From Azospirillum rugosum (GTDB lineage Bacteria; Pseudomonadota; Alphaproteobacteria; Azospirillales; Azospirillaceae), in NCBI RefSeq assembly GCF_017876155.1, contig NZ_JAGINP010000038.1, forward strand, positions 1 to 48,419: a stretch of DNA of 48,419 nt, read 5' to 3'. Within the stretch, counting starts at the first letter, position 1. Each line of letters starts with the position of its first letter. The notes beneath the pieces are model-generated. The model had not been told where the DNA came from. It saw nothing but the letters and a program-made list of their open reading frames with translations, and did no database searches. The position numbers were made by a program, and so were the translations under genes. Below are positions 33,881 to 42,636 of the stretch, one piece after another.

Positions 33881-33988
33881 TTACAGCAGGGCGGCGCCGC
33901 CGAGCGCCGCGGCGAAGACCACGGCGCAGGCGAGCCAGGCCGAGACGACGTCCTGGGTGTTGGCGATGTGTTTGCGATAGGTCTGCAT
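33881..33988 (-). CDS. Possible 35-residue membrane peptide
   Basis: A short frame encodes MQTYRKHIANTQDVVSAWLA followed by CAVVFAAALGGAALL. That is a charged start and a single hydrophobic helix, the usual look of a small inner-membrane protein. No clear Shine-Dalgarno precedes the ATG, so this is tentative. It converges with the GST gene and lies 65 bases upstream of the next minus-strand gene. Confidence 0.3.
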   Translation of the reverse strand: MQTYRKHIANTQDVVSAWLACAVVFAAALGGAALL

Positions 33989-34053
33989 GGTGTGATGTCT
34001 GTTCTGTCTGGTCGGGCAACACCGCGGGTGAAGGGCAGCCCCGCGGGACGGGT

Positions 34054-34395
34054 TCAGCGCGCCACCATCTGCGACGAGGAGGCGACGGCGCTGTTGGTGG
34101 CGCTGTCGGGAGCGCTGCGCAGGCCCAGTTCGCCGCGGGCGAAGTTCAGGTAGGACTGCGCCTGGGCGGTCTGGCCCTGGCGGTGCAGGCTGTCGGCGAC
34201 GCCCAGGTAACGCTGGACGATCAGCCGCTCCTCGCGGCCCAGGCCGGCCGGGGCGTTGTTCTGGATCGTGGCGTTGGCCTCGTTCAGCTGGGCGGCGAAG
34301 CCGGCGTCGCCGACCGACTGCGCAAAGGAGAGGGAAGAGAATGACGTAAGGGCAGCCGCCGCGATGACGGCGGCGGACAGGGTACGCGTAATCAT
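34054..34395 (-). CDS. Small secreted hypothetical protein
   Basis: This 113-residue protein has a signal peptide (MITRTLSAAVIAAAALTSFS, cleavage after SLSFA). The mature part is helical, with GREERLIVQRYLGVADSLHR, a TPR-like helical pair AQSYLNFARGELG, and a Ser/Ala-rich tail. CGAGGATC precedes the ATG. It is presumably periplasmic and may be a stress-type small protein. No family recognised. Confidence 0.6.
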   Translation of the reverse strand: MITRTLSAAVIAAAALTSFSSLSFAQSVGDAGFAAQLNEANATIQNNAPAGLGREERLIVQRYLGVADSLHRQGQTAQAQSYLNFARGELGLRSAPDSATNSAVASSSQMVAR

Positions 34396-34684
34396 GACGA
34401 TCCTCGTTTCTTCAGTTCGATACCGGCGTCCTTGCAGAGGAAGCGCCGAGATCGCCGCGGTCCAGTTGCGACTTCATTCGCATTGTTGAAGGACGGTTGG
34501 GAGGACTTGTGCCCGCCCGGCCGTCCCGCCGCGGTGTCGAGGCGTGATTTAGAGGGCCGCCGTCATTCCGGCCAATGAAACATCGCAAACGTCGCAATGC
34601 ACGGCGTGCATAGTGCCTCCGGACGGCCGCCAAGCCCGCGGTTTCCAAGGCGTTCCGCGGACTTGGGGAGCTGAGACAGGGCTG
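34396..34684. other. Intergenic region, nothing recognised
   Basis: About 290 bases between the secreted-protein gene and the end of the ferredoxin oxidoreductase gene. Short arginine-rich frames occur on both strands but none has a ribosome site or family pattern. It should contain the promoter of the gene at 34054. Confidence 0.4.
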
Positions 34685-37600
34685 CTATGCGGCAGCATAA
34701 CGGTCCGGCCGGTTGATTTCCGGCGTTTGCCGCCCCGCTTCGGCCAGTTTGGCACGCAGTCGGTCCAGGGACCGCCGGTAATCCTCGACGGCCTTCTGCT
34801 TCACCGGGCCGAAGCCGCGGATCTCCATGGGCAGGGCCGCCATCTCCACCGCCACCGCGTGCCCGGCAGGATTCAGGCTGGCGGCGAGGTCGGCGACCAG
34901 CGCCTCGTACTCCGCCACCAGCGCGCGCTCCATCCTACGCTCCGCGCTGTGGCCGAAGGGGTCGAAGACCGTGCCGCGCAGCCGGCGCATCCGGGCGAGC
35001 CCCTTCAGCACGGGCAGGATCCAGGGCCCGAAGGCCAGCTTCTTCGGCTCCCCCCAGCCGTTCAACCGACGCGCCAGCAGCGGCGGGGCCATGTGGAAGA
35101 CCGGCGTCCAGTCGCCCTCGAACATGCCCTCCAGGGTCTTGCGGAAGGCACCATCCGTGTGCAGGCGCGCGACCTCGTACTCGTCCTTGTAGGCCATCAG
35201 CTTGAAGCCGGCCCGCGCCACCGCCTCGGCAAAGGCCGTGGACCCGGTGCCGAGCCGGGCCTCCGCCGCACGGGCGCGCGCGACCAGCGCGCGGTAGCGG
35301 TCGGCGTAGGCCTTGTCCTGGTAATCGGTCAGGAAGGCGGCCCGCCGCTCCACGATCTCGTCGAGCGTCCGGGCCTTTGCCGGCTCCGGCGCCAGGAAGG
35401 CCTGGATCGCGGCGGGATCGTGGGCGAGCAGGCGCCCGTAGGCGAAGGCCCGCCGGTTGGCCCGGACGGCGACGCCGTTCAGCTCGATGGCCCGCTCCAG
35501 CGCCGCGAGGCCGACGGGGAGCAGCCCCTTCTGCGCGGCGTAGCCGAGCAGGAGGATGTTGGTCAGGATCGCGTCCCCCATCAGCGCCGTCGCCACCCGG
35601 TCGGCGTCCACCGCCTCGACGAGGTCCGGCCCGACCGTACGGCGCAGCCGGCCCAGCAGCCCGCCGCCGTCCGGCAGCACGTCGCGGTTGCGGGTGAAGG
35701 CGCCGGTCGGCACGACGTGGCTGTTGGCGACGACCCGCGTCCGCCCCGGCGCCATGGTGCGCAGCGCGTCCGGCGCCGTCGCCACCACCATGTCGCAGGC
35801 GAGCACCAGCTGCGCCCGGCCCGGATCGACGCGCGCCTGGGTCAGCCGGCCCGCGTCGCCGGTCACCCGCAGGTGGCTGTAGACCGCCCCGCCCTTCTGC
35901 GCGAAGCCCATGAAGTCGAGGACGGAGGCCGCCTTGCCCTCCAGATGCGCGGCCATGGCGAGCACGGCGCCCACCGTCACCACGCCGGTGCCGCCGACCC
36001 CGGTTACCAGGATCTCCGCCACGCCATCCGCGCCATCGCCCGTCATGGCCACCGGCGGTTCCGGCAGGCGGGCCAGCGCCTCGGCGAAGCGCTCCTCCAC
36101 CGCGCCGGCGTCGCGCTTGCGGAGTTGGCCGCCCATGACTGACACGAAGCTGGGGCAGAAGCCCTCCACGCAGGAAAAGTCCTTGTTGCAGCTGGACTGG
36201 TCGATGCGGCGCTTGACGCCGAATTCGGTTTCCAGCGGCTGGACCGACAGGCAGTTCGACTTCTTGGAGCAGTCGCCGCAGCCCTCGCAGACCAGTTCGT
36301 TGATGACCACGCGGCGGGCCGGGTCGGGAAAGGTGCCGCGCTTGCGCCGGCGCCGCTTCTCCGCGGCGCAGGTCTGCTCGTAGATCAGGGCCGTGACGCC
36401 CGGCACCTCGCGCAGGTCGCGCTGCACGGCGTCCAGTTCGTCGCGGTGGTGCACGGTGACCCCGGCGGCGAGCGCCTGAGAATCCGCGAACTTCTCCGGC
36501 GCGTCGCTGACCAGCGCGATGCGCCGGACGCCCTCGGCGCGCAGCTGGTGCGTGATGGCTTCGACGGAGATGGGGCCGTCCACCGGCTGGCCGCCGGTCA
36601 TCGCAACCGCGTCGTTGAACAGGATCTTGTAGGTGATGTTCACGCCGGCGGCGACCGCTTGCCGAATGGCGTGGGAGCCGGAATGGAAATAGGTCCCCTC
36701 CCCCAGATTCTGGAAGACGTGGCCGCGCTTGGAGAAGGGCGCCTGCCCGACCCAGTTGGCCCCCTCCCCGCCCATGGGGGTCAGAGATTCCGTCTTGCGG
36801 TCCATCCAGGAGGCCATGAAGTGGCAGCCGATGCCGGCGAAGGCCTTGCTGCCGTCGGGCACGCGCGTGGAGGTGTTGTGCGGGCAGCCGGAGCAGAAAT
36901 AGGGCGTGCGCACATCCGGCCCCGCCTCCACCTTGGCGGCAGGCGCCAGCCGGTCGAGCATGGGGGTGTAGTCCGTCCCGGGCACCCGGCGCTGGATGCG
37001 CCCGGCCAGCGCCAGCGCGACGATCCAGGGCCGCAGCTCCCCCGTTCCGGGCAGCAGCGGAGCGCCGGCCTCGTCGGTCTTGCCGACGACACGGGCGGGG
37101 CGGCTGGCCACGTGGAACAGCAGGTCCTTCACCTGCCCCTCGACGACCGGCGCCTTTTCCTCGACGACCAGCACCTCCTCCGCACCGCGGAGCACGTCGA
37201 GCAGGCCGGTGCGCTCCACCGGCCAGGACAGGCCGACCTTGTAGACGCCGAGGCCGAGGCGGGCGGCCTCCGCTTCCCCGATACCCAGCACGGCCAGGGC
37301 CTCCATCAGGTCCAGGTGGGCCTTGCCGGTGGTGACAACGCGCAGCCAGCCGTCCCGCGCGCCGAACACCCAGCGGTCCAGCGGGTTGGTGCGCGCGAAG
37401 GCGCGCACCGCCTCCACCTTCGCGGCCAGCCGCTGCTCGATCTGCAAGCTTGGGAAGTCCGGCCAGCGGTAGTGCAGGCCGCCGGGGGGCGGGGTGAAGT
37501 TTTCGGGAACGCAGTAGCTGGCGCGCGGCGGCGGCAGGTCCACCGTGGCGGCGCTTTCCACCGTCTCCGAAATCGCCTTGAAGGCGACCCAGGCCCCGGA

Positions 37601-38194
37601 AAAGCGCGACAGCGCGTAGCCGTAGAGGCCGTAGTCGATGTAGTCCCGCACGCTCGCCGGGTTCAGGATCGGCATGGACCAGGCGACCAGCGACCCGTCG
37701 CTCTGGTGCGGCATGGAGGAGGACACGCAGCCGTGGTCGTCGCCGACCACGACCAGCACGCCGCCGTGCGACGAGCTGCCGTAGGCGTTGCCGTGGCGCA
37801 GCGCGTCGCCGGACCGGTCCACGCCCGGCCCCTTGCCGTACCAGAGACCGAACACGCCGTCGACCCGGCCCTCCCCGCTCGCCTCCACCTGCTGGCTGCC
37901 CAGCACGGCGGTGGCGCCCAACTCCTCGTTCACGGCGGGCTGGAAGACGATGCCGTTGGCCTTCAGGTGATCGCTCGCCTGCCACAAAGCGAGGTCGAGC
38001 CCGGCCAGCGGCGACCCGCGGTAGCCGCTGACGAAACCGGCGGTGTCGAGGCCGGCCTGACGGTCCCGCTCCCGCTGCGCCAACAACAGCCGCACCAGCG
38101 CCTGAGTCCCGGACAGGAAAACGCGCCCATCCGATCGGGTGTAGCGATCCCCGAGGTGGTAATCCATATCGACCGGACCGAAGGATCCGTCCAT
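34685..38194 (-). CDS. Indolepyruvate ferredoxin oxidoreductase, fused alpha-gamma type
   Basis: This 1169-residue enzyme combines the TPP-dependent large part (LGDRYTRSDGRVFLSGTQAL at the start, then the thiamine domain with IGCHFMASWMDRKTESLTPM and HVFQNLGEGTYFHSGSHAIR) with a mid-protein iron-sulfur segment CEGCGDCSKKSNC. The C-terminal gamma domain has VTGVGGTGVVTVGAVLAMAA. It oxidatively decarboxylates indolepyruvate or phenylpyruvate to the aryl-acetyl-CoA with ferredoxin reduction. GGGAGAG precedes the ATG at 38194. It is divergent from an Lrp regulator and lies 5 kb from paaABCDE, which suggests that phenylpyruvate-derived phenylacetyl-CoA feeds the phenylacetate pathway. Confidence 0.92.
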   Translation of the reverse strand: MDGSFGPVDMDYHLGDRYTRSDGRVFLSGTQALVRLLLAQRERDRQAGLDTAGFVSGYRGSPLAGLDLALWQASDHLKANGIVFQPAVNEELGATAVLGSQQVEASGEGRVDGVFGLWYGKGPGVDRSGDALRHGNAYGSSSHGGVLVVVGDDHGCVSSSMPHQSDGSLVAWSMPILNPASVRDYIDYGLYGYALSRFSGAWVAFKAISETVESAATVDLPPPRASYCVPENFTPPPGGLHYRWPDFPSLQIEQRLAAKVEAVRAFARTNPLDRWVFGARDGWLRVVTTGKAHLDLMEALAVLGIGEAEAARLGLGVYKVGLSWPVERTGLLDVLRGAEEVLVVEEKAPVVEGQVKDLLFHVASRPARVVGKTDEAGAPLLPGTGELRPWIVALALAGRIQRRVPGTDYTPMLDRLAPAAKVEAGPDVRTPYFCSGCPHNTSTRVPDGSKAFAGIGCHFMASWMDRKTESLTPMGGEGANWVGQAPFSKRGHVFQNLGEGTYFHSGSHAIRQAVAAGVNITYKILFNDAVAMTGGQPVDGPISVEAITHQLRAEGVRRIALVSDAPEKFADSQALAAGVTVHHRDELDAVQRDLREVPGVTALIYEQTCAAEKRRRRKRGTFPDPARRVVINELVCEGCGDCSKKSNCLSVQPLETEFGVKRRIDQSSCNKDFSCVEGFCPSFVSVMGGQLRKRDAGAVEERFAEALARLPEPPVAMTGDGADGVAEILVTGVGGTGVVTVGAVLAMAAHLEGKAASVLDFMGFAQKGGAVYSHLRVTGDAGRLTQARVDPGRAQLVLACDMVVATAPDALRTMAPGRTRVVANSHVVPTGAFTRNRDVLPDGGGLLGRLRRTVGPDLVEAVDADRVATALMGDAILTNILLLGYAAQKGLLPVGLAALERAIELNGVAVRANRRAFAYGRLLAHDPAAIQAFLAPEPAKARTLDEIVERRAAFLTDYQDKAYADRYRALVARARAAEARLGTGSTAFAEAVARAGFKLMAYKDEYEVARLHTDGAFRKTLEGMFEGDWTPVFHMAPPLLARRLNGWGEPKKLAFGPWILPVLKGLARMRRLRGTVFDPFGHSAERRMERALVAEYEALVADLAASLNPAGHAVAVEMAALPMEIRGFGPVKQKAVEDYRRSLDRLRAKLAEAGRQTPEINRPDRYAAA

Positions 38195-38392
38195 GGCGTC
38201 TCTCCCATCTCTTGGTCTTGGTACGGCGCTTGGTGTGGCGCGCCTTTTTTCGTCACAACGCACGGTCCGATTGGCCGAACCGTATCCAGGATATTCCTTC
38301 GCTCCGGGAAAATTGTTTCTCAGTTTGCTGGAATCCGGCTAATCTGGGAAAATCCGTAAAGCAAATTGTCGATTCCGGAAAGGAATGCGCCG
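38195..38392. promoter_or_regulatory. Divergent promoter region of the ferredoxin oxidoreductase and Lrp genes
   Basis: This region of about 200 bases is AT-enriched near 38280-38370. Within it, GGCGC (38225-38229) and GCGCC (38240-38244) can pair, followed by TTTTTT (38245-38250). That is a weak terminator or attenuator shape reading toward the Lrp gene. Lrp sites are expected here, but no consensus is clear. Confidence 0.35.
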
Positions 38393-38869
38393 GTGACCAT
38401 CGCCCTCGACCCGTACGAGAAGGCCATCCTCTCCGCCCTGCAGAAGAACGCCCGCCTGACCATGCAGGAGCTGGCCGCCGCCGCCGGCCTGTCGGTCAGC
38501 CCCTGCTGGCGGCGCATGAAGTCGATGGAGGAGGTCGGCGTCATCCGCAGCTACACGGCGGTGGTGTCGCCGCAGAAGCTCGGCCTGACCGAATGCGTCT
38601 TCGCCAATGTCACGCTGGAGCGCCATGTGGACGGTGTGGTGGAGCGGTTCGAGGCCGCCGTCCGCGACTGGCCGGAGGTGCTGGACTGCTTCGCCGTCAC
38701 CGGCGACGCCGACTACATCCTGCGCATCGTGGCGCCGAGCACGCAGGCCTATGGGGAATTCCTGTCGCGCCGGCTCTTCAAGGTCCCGGGCGTCGCGCAT
38801 GTCCGCTCCAACGTGTCCCTGCGCGAGGTGAAGTCCGACACGCCCGTCCCGCTCGACCATCTGCCGTGA
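38393..38869 (+). CDS. Lrp/AsnC family transcriptional regulator
   Basis: This 158-residue regulator has an N-terminal helix-turn-helix (LDPYEKAILSALQKNARLTM, then LSVSPCWRRMKSMEEVGVIR) and a C-terminal RAM ligand-binding domain (DCFAVTGDADYILRIVAPS). It probably senses an amino acid (aromatic or branched) and regulates the divergent ferredoxin oxidoreductase gene. GAAAGGA lies 8 bases before the GTG at 38393, and I chose that over the TTG at 38366. Length is normal. Confidence 0.9.
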   Translation: MTIALDPYEKAILSALQKNARLTMQELAAAAGLSVSPCWRRMKSMEEVGVIRSYTAVVSPQKLGLTECVFANVTLERHVDGVVERFEAAVRDWPEVLDCFAVTGDADYILRIVAPSTQAYGEFLSRRLFKVPGVAHVRSNVSLREVKSDTPVPLDHLP

Positions 38870-38949
38870 GTGGATACGCGAGCCGACCCTGTGCTATGCA
38901 CGCATCGGTCGCCACCAGGGCCGGCCAGAGACAAAGAGGCTGATGCGAG

Positions 38950-39723
38950 ATGGAGCGGATCCCGTTCGCCGTCGTGGTGCCGACCCTGTACGGCCCGATG
39001 ATCGTCAATCGGCACGACATCAACCAGACCAACGCCCTGTTCAAGACCGGGCGGGCCATCGACCATGCGGAAATCGACCTGCTGGCGCAGATCCTGCGGC
39101 TGTGGGGGACGGACCTGACGGTCCTCGACGTCGGCGCCAACTTCGGCACCTATTCGCTGGCGCTGGCCGACGCGGTCGGCGCGGGTGGCAAAATCCACGC
39201 CTTCGAGGCGCAACGGATCCTCTTCAACATGCTGGCGGGCAGCGTCGCGCTGAACGGCCGCACCAACATCCATTGCCACAACATGGCGGTGGGCGACCGC
39301 GAGGGCACCATCCCGCTGCCGCAGTTCGACTATGACCAGCCGCTGAACTTCGGCAGCGTCGAGCTTGGCCCGGTGCAGCGCGAACGCCTCAGCCAGGAGC
39401 GGCGGAACGACCCCGCGCGGGCCGAAGAGGTGCCGCTGACCACCATCGACCGCTTCGCCTTCCAGCGGGTCGGGCTGATCAAGATCGACGTCGAGGGCAT
39501 GGAGATGGCCGTGCTCGACGGCGCGGAGGACACGATCCGGCGCTGCCGCCCGGTGCTGTTCGTCGAGTTCCTGAAAAGCGACGCCGAAGCGCTGCGCCGC
39601 CGGCTGGAGGGGCTGGACTACACGGTGCAGGTCATCGCCATGAACTACCTGTGCATCCCGCGCGAGGCCGCCGGCCGCATCGCGATCCAGTTCACGCCGC
39701 CGGGCCAGCCGCAGCCGGGGTGA
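38950..39723 (+). CDS. FkbM family methyltransferase
   Basis: This 257-residue SAM-dependent methyltransferase has motif I LTVLDVGANFGTYSLALA, the FkbM hallmark LIKIDVEGMEMAVLDGAE, and the VLFVEFLKS strand near the C-terminus. FkbM enzymes methylate hydroxyls of sugars or natural products, and also flagellin and lipopolysaccharide glycans. It stands alone after the Lrp gene, and the neighbours give no hint of the substrate. It ends directly at the left terminal repeat of the MITE-like element. Confidence 0.85.
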   Translation: MERIPFAVVVPTLYGPMIVNRHDINQTNALFKTGRAIDHAEIDLLAQILRLWGTDLTVLDVGANFGTYSLALADAVGAGGKIHAFEAQRILFNMLAGSVALNGRTNIHCHNMAVGDREGTIPLPQFDYDQPLNFGSVELGPVQRERLSQERRNDPARAEEVPLTTIDRFAFQRVGLIKIDVEGMEMAVLDGAEDTIRRCRPVLFVEFLKSDAEALRRRLEGLDYTVQVIAMNYLCIPREAAGRIAIQFTPPGQPQPG

Positions 39724-39929
39724 GAGCCTGTGAGTTTATGGGCGATACCTTTTCACCGTCATCCCCGCGAAGGCGGGGATCCAGGAAACTCCGCACATAA
39801 GTGCTTGATCGGACTGGATTCCCGCCTTCGCGGGAATGACGGCTGAGGGACGTGCATCGTGGGTTCCAATGCGTCGCAATCCGAACTTCGAGCCTCTCTC
39901 AGCAAGGTTCCGATAAACTCACAAACTCT
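39723..39929. mobile_element. MITE-like element with terminal inverted repeats
   Basis: AGAGCCTGTGAGTTTAT at 39723-39739 is matched by its reverse complement ATAAACTCACAAACTCT at 39913-39929 (15 of 17 bases). Between them lies a second, inner pair of inverted arms (family B repeat, 39756-39842). The element is 207 bases and carries no gene. It exactly fills the gap between the convergent FkbM and paaE genes. The ends resemble those of IS5-type elements, but that is recollection, not a match. Confidence 0.55.
39756..39842. repeat. Interspersed inverted repeat, family B (copy 1)
   Basis: Arms CCGTCATCCCCGCGAAGGCG (continuing GGGATCCAGG) and CTGGATTCCCGCCTTCGCGG (continuing GAATGACGG) face each other across about 27 bases. 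The GTCATYCC-GCGAAG-GCGGGATCCAG type is widespread in proteobacteria. A related copy with perfect arms is at 43808-43893, so copies flank the paa operon. Confidence 0.8.
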
Positions 39930-39933
39930 GCCC

Positions 39934-41013
39934 CTACGGCGCGTCGAAGTCCACCACCACCCGGCCGGTCAGCGGGCGGGACTGGCAGGTGAGGATGTAG
40001 CCGGCCTCCACCTCCCACGCTTCCAGCGAATAGTTCTGCGCCATGTCCACCTTGCCCTCCACCAGCTTGGCCCGGCAGGTGCAGCACACGCCGCTCTTGC
40101 AGGAATAGGGCAGGTCGGCGCCGTGTCGGTGCGCGGCGTCCAGGATCACGTCGCCGCCGAAGGGCATGGGGAAGCTTTTCCGCTTGCCGTCGAGCAGCAC
40201 CGTCACCTCGCAGGCGTCCCCCGCCGCCGCTTCCACCGGTTTAGGGGGCTCGCGGCGGACCACGGTGGAATCGGTGGTGAACAGCTCGACATGGATGCGC
40301 ACCGGGTCCGTGCCGTGCGCGGCCAGGGCGTCGCGCACCGCCTCGATCATGCCCTGCGGGCCGCAGACGAAGACGGCGTCCAAGGCTTTCGGGTCGACCA
40401 GCGTGCGGCAGACCTCATCCACCAGGGCGGCGTCGATGCGGCCGGCGAGCAGGCCGGACTCGTCCGGCTCCCGGCTCAGCGCGTGGTGGACGGACAGGCG
40501 GCCGAGATGGCGGTTCTTCAGGTCCTCCAGCTCCTCCCGGAACAGGATCGAGGACACCGTGCGGTTGCCGTAGACCAGCACGAAGCGGCTCCTGGGCTCG
40601 CGCGCCAGGACCGATTTCAGGATCGACAAAACCGGCGTGATGCCGCTGCCGGCGGCGAAGGCCAGGTAGGTGCGCGCGGCGGCGGGGTCGAGCGGCGTGG
40701 TGAAGCGGCCCATGGGCGTCATCACGTCCAGCACCGCGCCGGGCGTCAGGTTCTCGTTGGCGTGGGTGGAGAACAGCCCGCCCGGCACCCGCTTGATCGC
40801 CACGCGCAGTTCCCCGTCGTCCAGGCCGGAGCAGATCGAGTAGGACCGCCGCACCTCCTCCCCGCCGATGGTGGTGCGCAGCGTTAGGTGCTGGCCGTGG
40901 ACGAAGGCGAAGGCCGGCCGCACCGCGTCGGGCACCGCGAAGGCGACGGAGATCGTGTCCTCGGTCTCGCGCCGGACGTCGGTGATGGTCAGGGGGTGGA
41001 AGGTGGGCGTCAT
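39934..41013 (-). CDS. paaE: Phenylacetyl-CoA epoxidase reductase subunit
   Basis: This 359-residue reductase has a ferredoxin-reductase FAD domain (RRSYSICSG), an NAD-binding domain (FAAGSGITPVLSILKSVL), and a C-terminal plant-type 2Fe-2S domain with CKSGVCCTC and a distal cysteine in ILTCQSRP. It transfers electrons from NAD(P)H to the PaaA di-iron centre. It is the last gene of paaABCDE. GAGGG precedes the ATG at 41013, and paaD ends 8 bases upstream. Confidence 0.93.
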   Translation of the reverse strand: MTPTFHPLTITDVRRETEDTISVAFAVPDAVRPAFAFVHGQHLTLRTTIGGEEVRRSYSICSGLDDGELRVAIKRVPGGLFSTHANENLTPGAVLDVMTPMGRFTTPLDPAAARTYLAFAAGSGITPVLSILKSVLAREPRSRFVLVYGNRTVSSILFREELEDLKNRHLGRLSVHHALSREPDESGLLAGRIDAALVDEVCRTLVDPKALDAVFVCGPQGMIEAVRDALAAHGTDPVRIHVELFTTDSTVVRREPPKPVEAAAGDACEVTVLLDGKRKSFPMPFGGDVILDAAHRHGADLPYSCKSGVCCTCRAKLVEGKVDMAQNYSLEAWEVEAGYILTCQSRPLTGRVVVDFDAP

Positions 41014-41021
41014 GGTGGCCC

Positions 41022-41561
41022 TCAGATGCACTTGAAGGAATCGAAGGGCTCCAGGCAGGACCGGCAGCGGTGCAGCGCCTTGCAGGCGGTAGAGCCGAAG
41101 GCGCTGATCACCTCCGTGTCGGTGGAGCCGCAGCGCGGGCAGGCGATGCGCTCCTCCGGCGCCACCAGCGCCCGCTTGCCGGCCCCGCGCGGCGGCGGGG
41201 CGATGCCGCTCTCGCGCAGCCGGTCCAGGCCGGCCGGGCTGATCCAGTCCGTCGTCCAGGGCGGGGCGACCTCCGTCACCACCTCCGCGTTCGGGAAGCC
41301 CGCCGCGTCGAGCGCGCGGGCAACCTCCAGCGCGATGATCCCGGTCGCCGGGCAGCCGGAATAGGTGGGCGACAGCCGCACCCGCAGGCGCCCGCCCTCC
41401 CCCGCTTCGACGCCGCGGATCATGCCGAGGTCGACGACGCTGAGCACCGGAATCTCCGGGTCCATGACGGTGCGCAACGCCTCCCAGGCGGCGCCCACTG
41501 CGGCACCGTCCCCCGGTCCCGGTCCCCACACCCCCTGGTCCGCCGCAAGGTCCGCGATCAT
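41022..41561 (-). CDS. paaD: Phenylacetyl-CoA epoxidase assembly protein PaaD (MIP18/SufT-like)
   Basis: This 179-residue protein has a MIP18-like domain (VMDPEIPVLSVVDLGMIRGV and TYSGCPATGIIALEV) and a C-terminal zinc-type cysteine set (CPRCGST, then HRCRSCLEPFDSFKC). It is thought to help iron-sulfur or di-iron centre assembly of the complex. The ATG at 41561 is 4 bases after the paaC stop. Length is normal for PaaD. Confidence 0.92.
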   Translation of the reverse strand: MIADLAADQGVWGPGPGDGAAVGAAWEALRTVMDPEIPVLSVVDLGMIRGVEAGEGGRLRVRLSPTYSGCPATGIIALEVARALDAAGFPNAEVVTEVAPPWTTDWISPAGLDRLRESGIAPPPRGAGKRALVAPEERIACPRCGSTDTEVISAFGSTACKALHRCRSCLEPFDSFKCI

Positions 41562-41565
41562 GGCG

Positions 41566-42321
41566 TCACCATGTGGCGCCCGGATAGGCGCGCTGGAGGA
41601 ACTGCATTTCCGCCAGCAGGTAGCCGAGATGCTCGCCGTGCCGGCCGATCCGACCGCCGCTGGTTCCAATGATCGCCGGGCGGGCGGGCAGCGTCGCCTC
41701 CGCCAGGACCGCGTCCACCCGCGCCTCCCAGGCCGGCCGCAGGGACGCGGGGTCGGGCGCCACGCCGGCCGCCGCCAGCGCCTGTTCCACCGCGTCGGCC
41801 TCGAACATCTCAGCCGTAAAGCGCCACAGCCGGTCGAAGGCGTCCGCCATGCGGGCGCGGCTGTCCTCCGTGCCGTCACCCAGTCGCACCACCCATTCGC
41901 CGCTGTGCCGGAGGTGATAGCGCTTCTCCTTCACCGCCTTGGCGGCGATGCCGGCGAGGCGATGGTCGGCCGAGACCATCAGCTTCTCGTACAGCTCCAG
42001 CGCCCAGGCGTCGTGCAGGAACTGGCGGGCGATGGTGTGGCCGAAGTCGCGGTTGGGCTGCTCCACCAGCAGGTGGTTGCGGTAGTCGTAGACGTCGCGC
42101 AGGAAGGCGAGCGCGTCCTCGTCGCGCCCCTGTCCCTCCACCTCCCCCGCGTAGGACAACAGCAGGCGCGCGTGGCCGACGAGGTCGAGCGCGATGTTGG
42201 TCAGCGCCACGTCCTCCTCCAGCTCCGGCGCGTGGCCGCACCATTCGGACAGGCGGTGGCCGAGCACGAGGCTGGTGTCGCCGAGGCGCAGCAGATAGTC
42301 GAACAGGGCGTTGTCGGTCAT
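41566..42321 (-). CDS. paaC: Phenylacetyl-CoA epoxidase structural subunit PaaC
   Basis: This 251-residue ferritin-like subunit has a helical N-terminus (DNALFDYLLRLGDTSLVLGH) and ends GEHLGYLLAEMQFLQRAYPG, characteristic of PaaC. It pairs with PaaA and lacks a functional di-iron site, serving as structural partner. The ATG at 42321 follows GGGGAGCC. A GTG at 42324 in the same frame is less likely. Confidence 0.92.
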   Translation of the reverse strand: MTDNALFDYLLRLGDTSLVLGHRLSEWCGHAPELEEDVALTNIALDLVGHARLLLSYAGEVEGQGRDEDALAFLRDVYDYRNHLLVEQPNRDFGHTIARQFLHDAWALELYEKLMVSADHRLAGIAAKAVKEKRYHLRHSGEWVVRLGDGTEDSRARMADAFDRLWRFTAEMFEADAVEQALAAAGVAPDPASLRPAWEARVDAVLAEATLPARPAIIGTSGGRIGRHGEHLGYLLAEMQFLQRAYPGATW

Positions 42322-42334
42322 CACAGGCTCCCCG

Positions 42335-42622
42335 TCAGATGTTCTTCACCTCGGGCGGGATGTCGTAGAAGGTCGGGTGGCGGTAGACCTTGTCGTCCGC
42401 GGGGTCGAAGAAGGACTCCCGGTCCCCCGGTTCCGACGCGGTGATGGCGGCGGACGGGACGACCCACAGGCTCACCCCCTCGCCGCGGCGGGCGTAGACG
42501 TCGCGCGCGTTCTCCAGCGCCATGCGGGCGTCGGCGGCGTGCAGGCTGCCGGCGTGCTTGTGGCTCAGCCCGTTCTTGGGCCGGATGAACACCTCGAACA
42601 GCGGCCATTCGTTGCGGGCCAT
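42335..42622 (-). CDS. paaB: Phenylacetyl-CoA epoxidase subunit PaaB
   Basis: This 95-residue protein has the PaaB signature EWPLFEVFIRPKNGLSHKHA, then GSLHAADARMALENARDVYA and VVPSAAI. It bridges PaaA-PaaC heterodimers. AAGGGGGAAAC precedes the ATG at 42622, which is 14 bases after the paaA stop. Confidence 0.93.
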   Translation of the reverse strand: MARNEWPLFEVFIRPKNGLSHKHAGSLHAADARMALENARDVYARRGEGVSLWVVPSAAITASEPGDRESFFDPADDKVYRHPTFYDIPPEVKNI

Positions 42623-42636
42623 GTTTCCCCCTTTGC

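Noticed and set aside
39723..39929. CRISPR or integron-type array from the nested repeats
   Set aside because: The repeats are inverted pairs, not regularly spaced direct repeats with spacers, and no cas or integrase gene is present.
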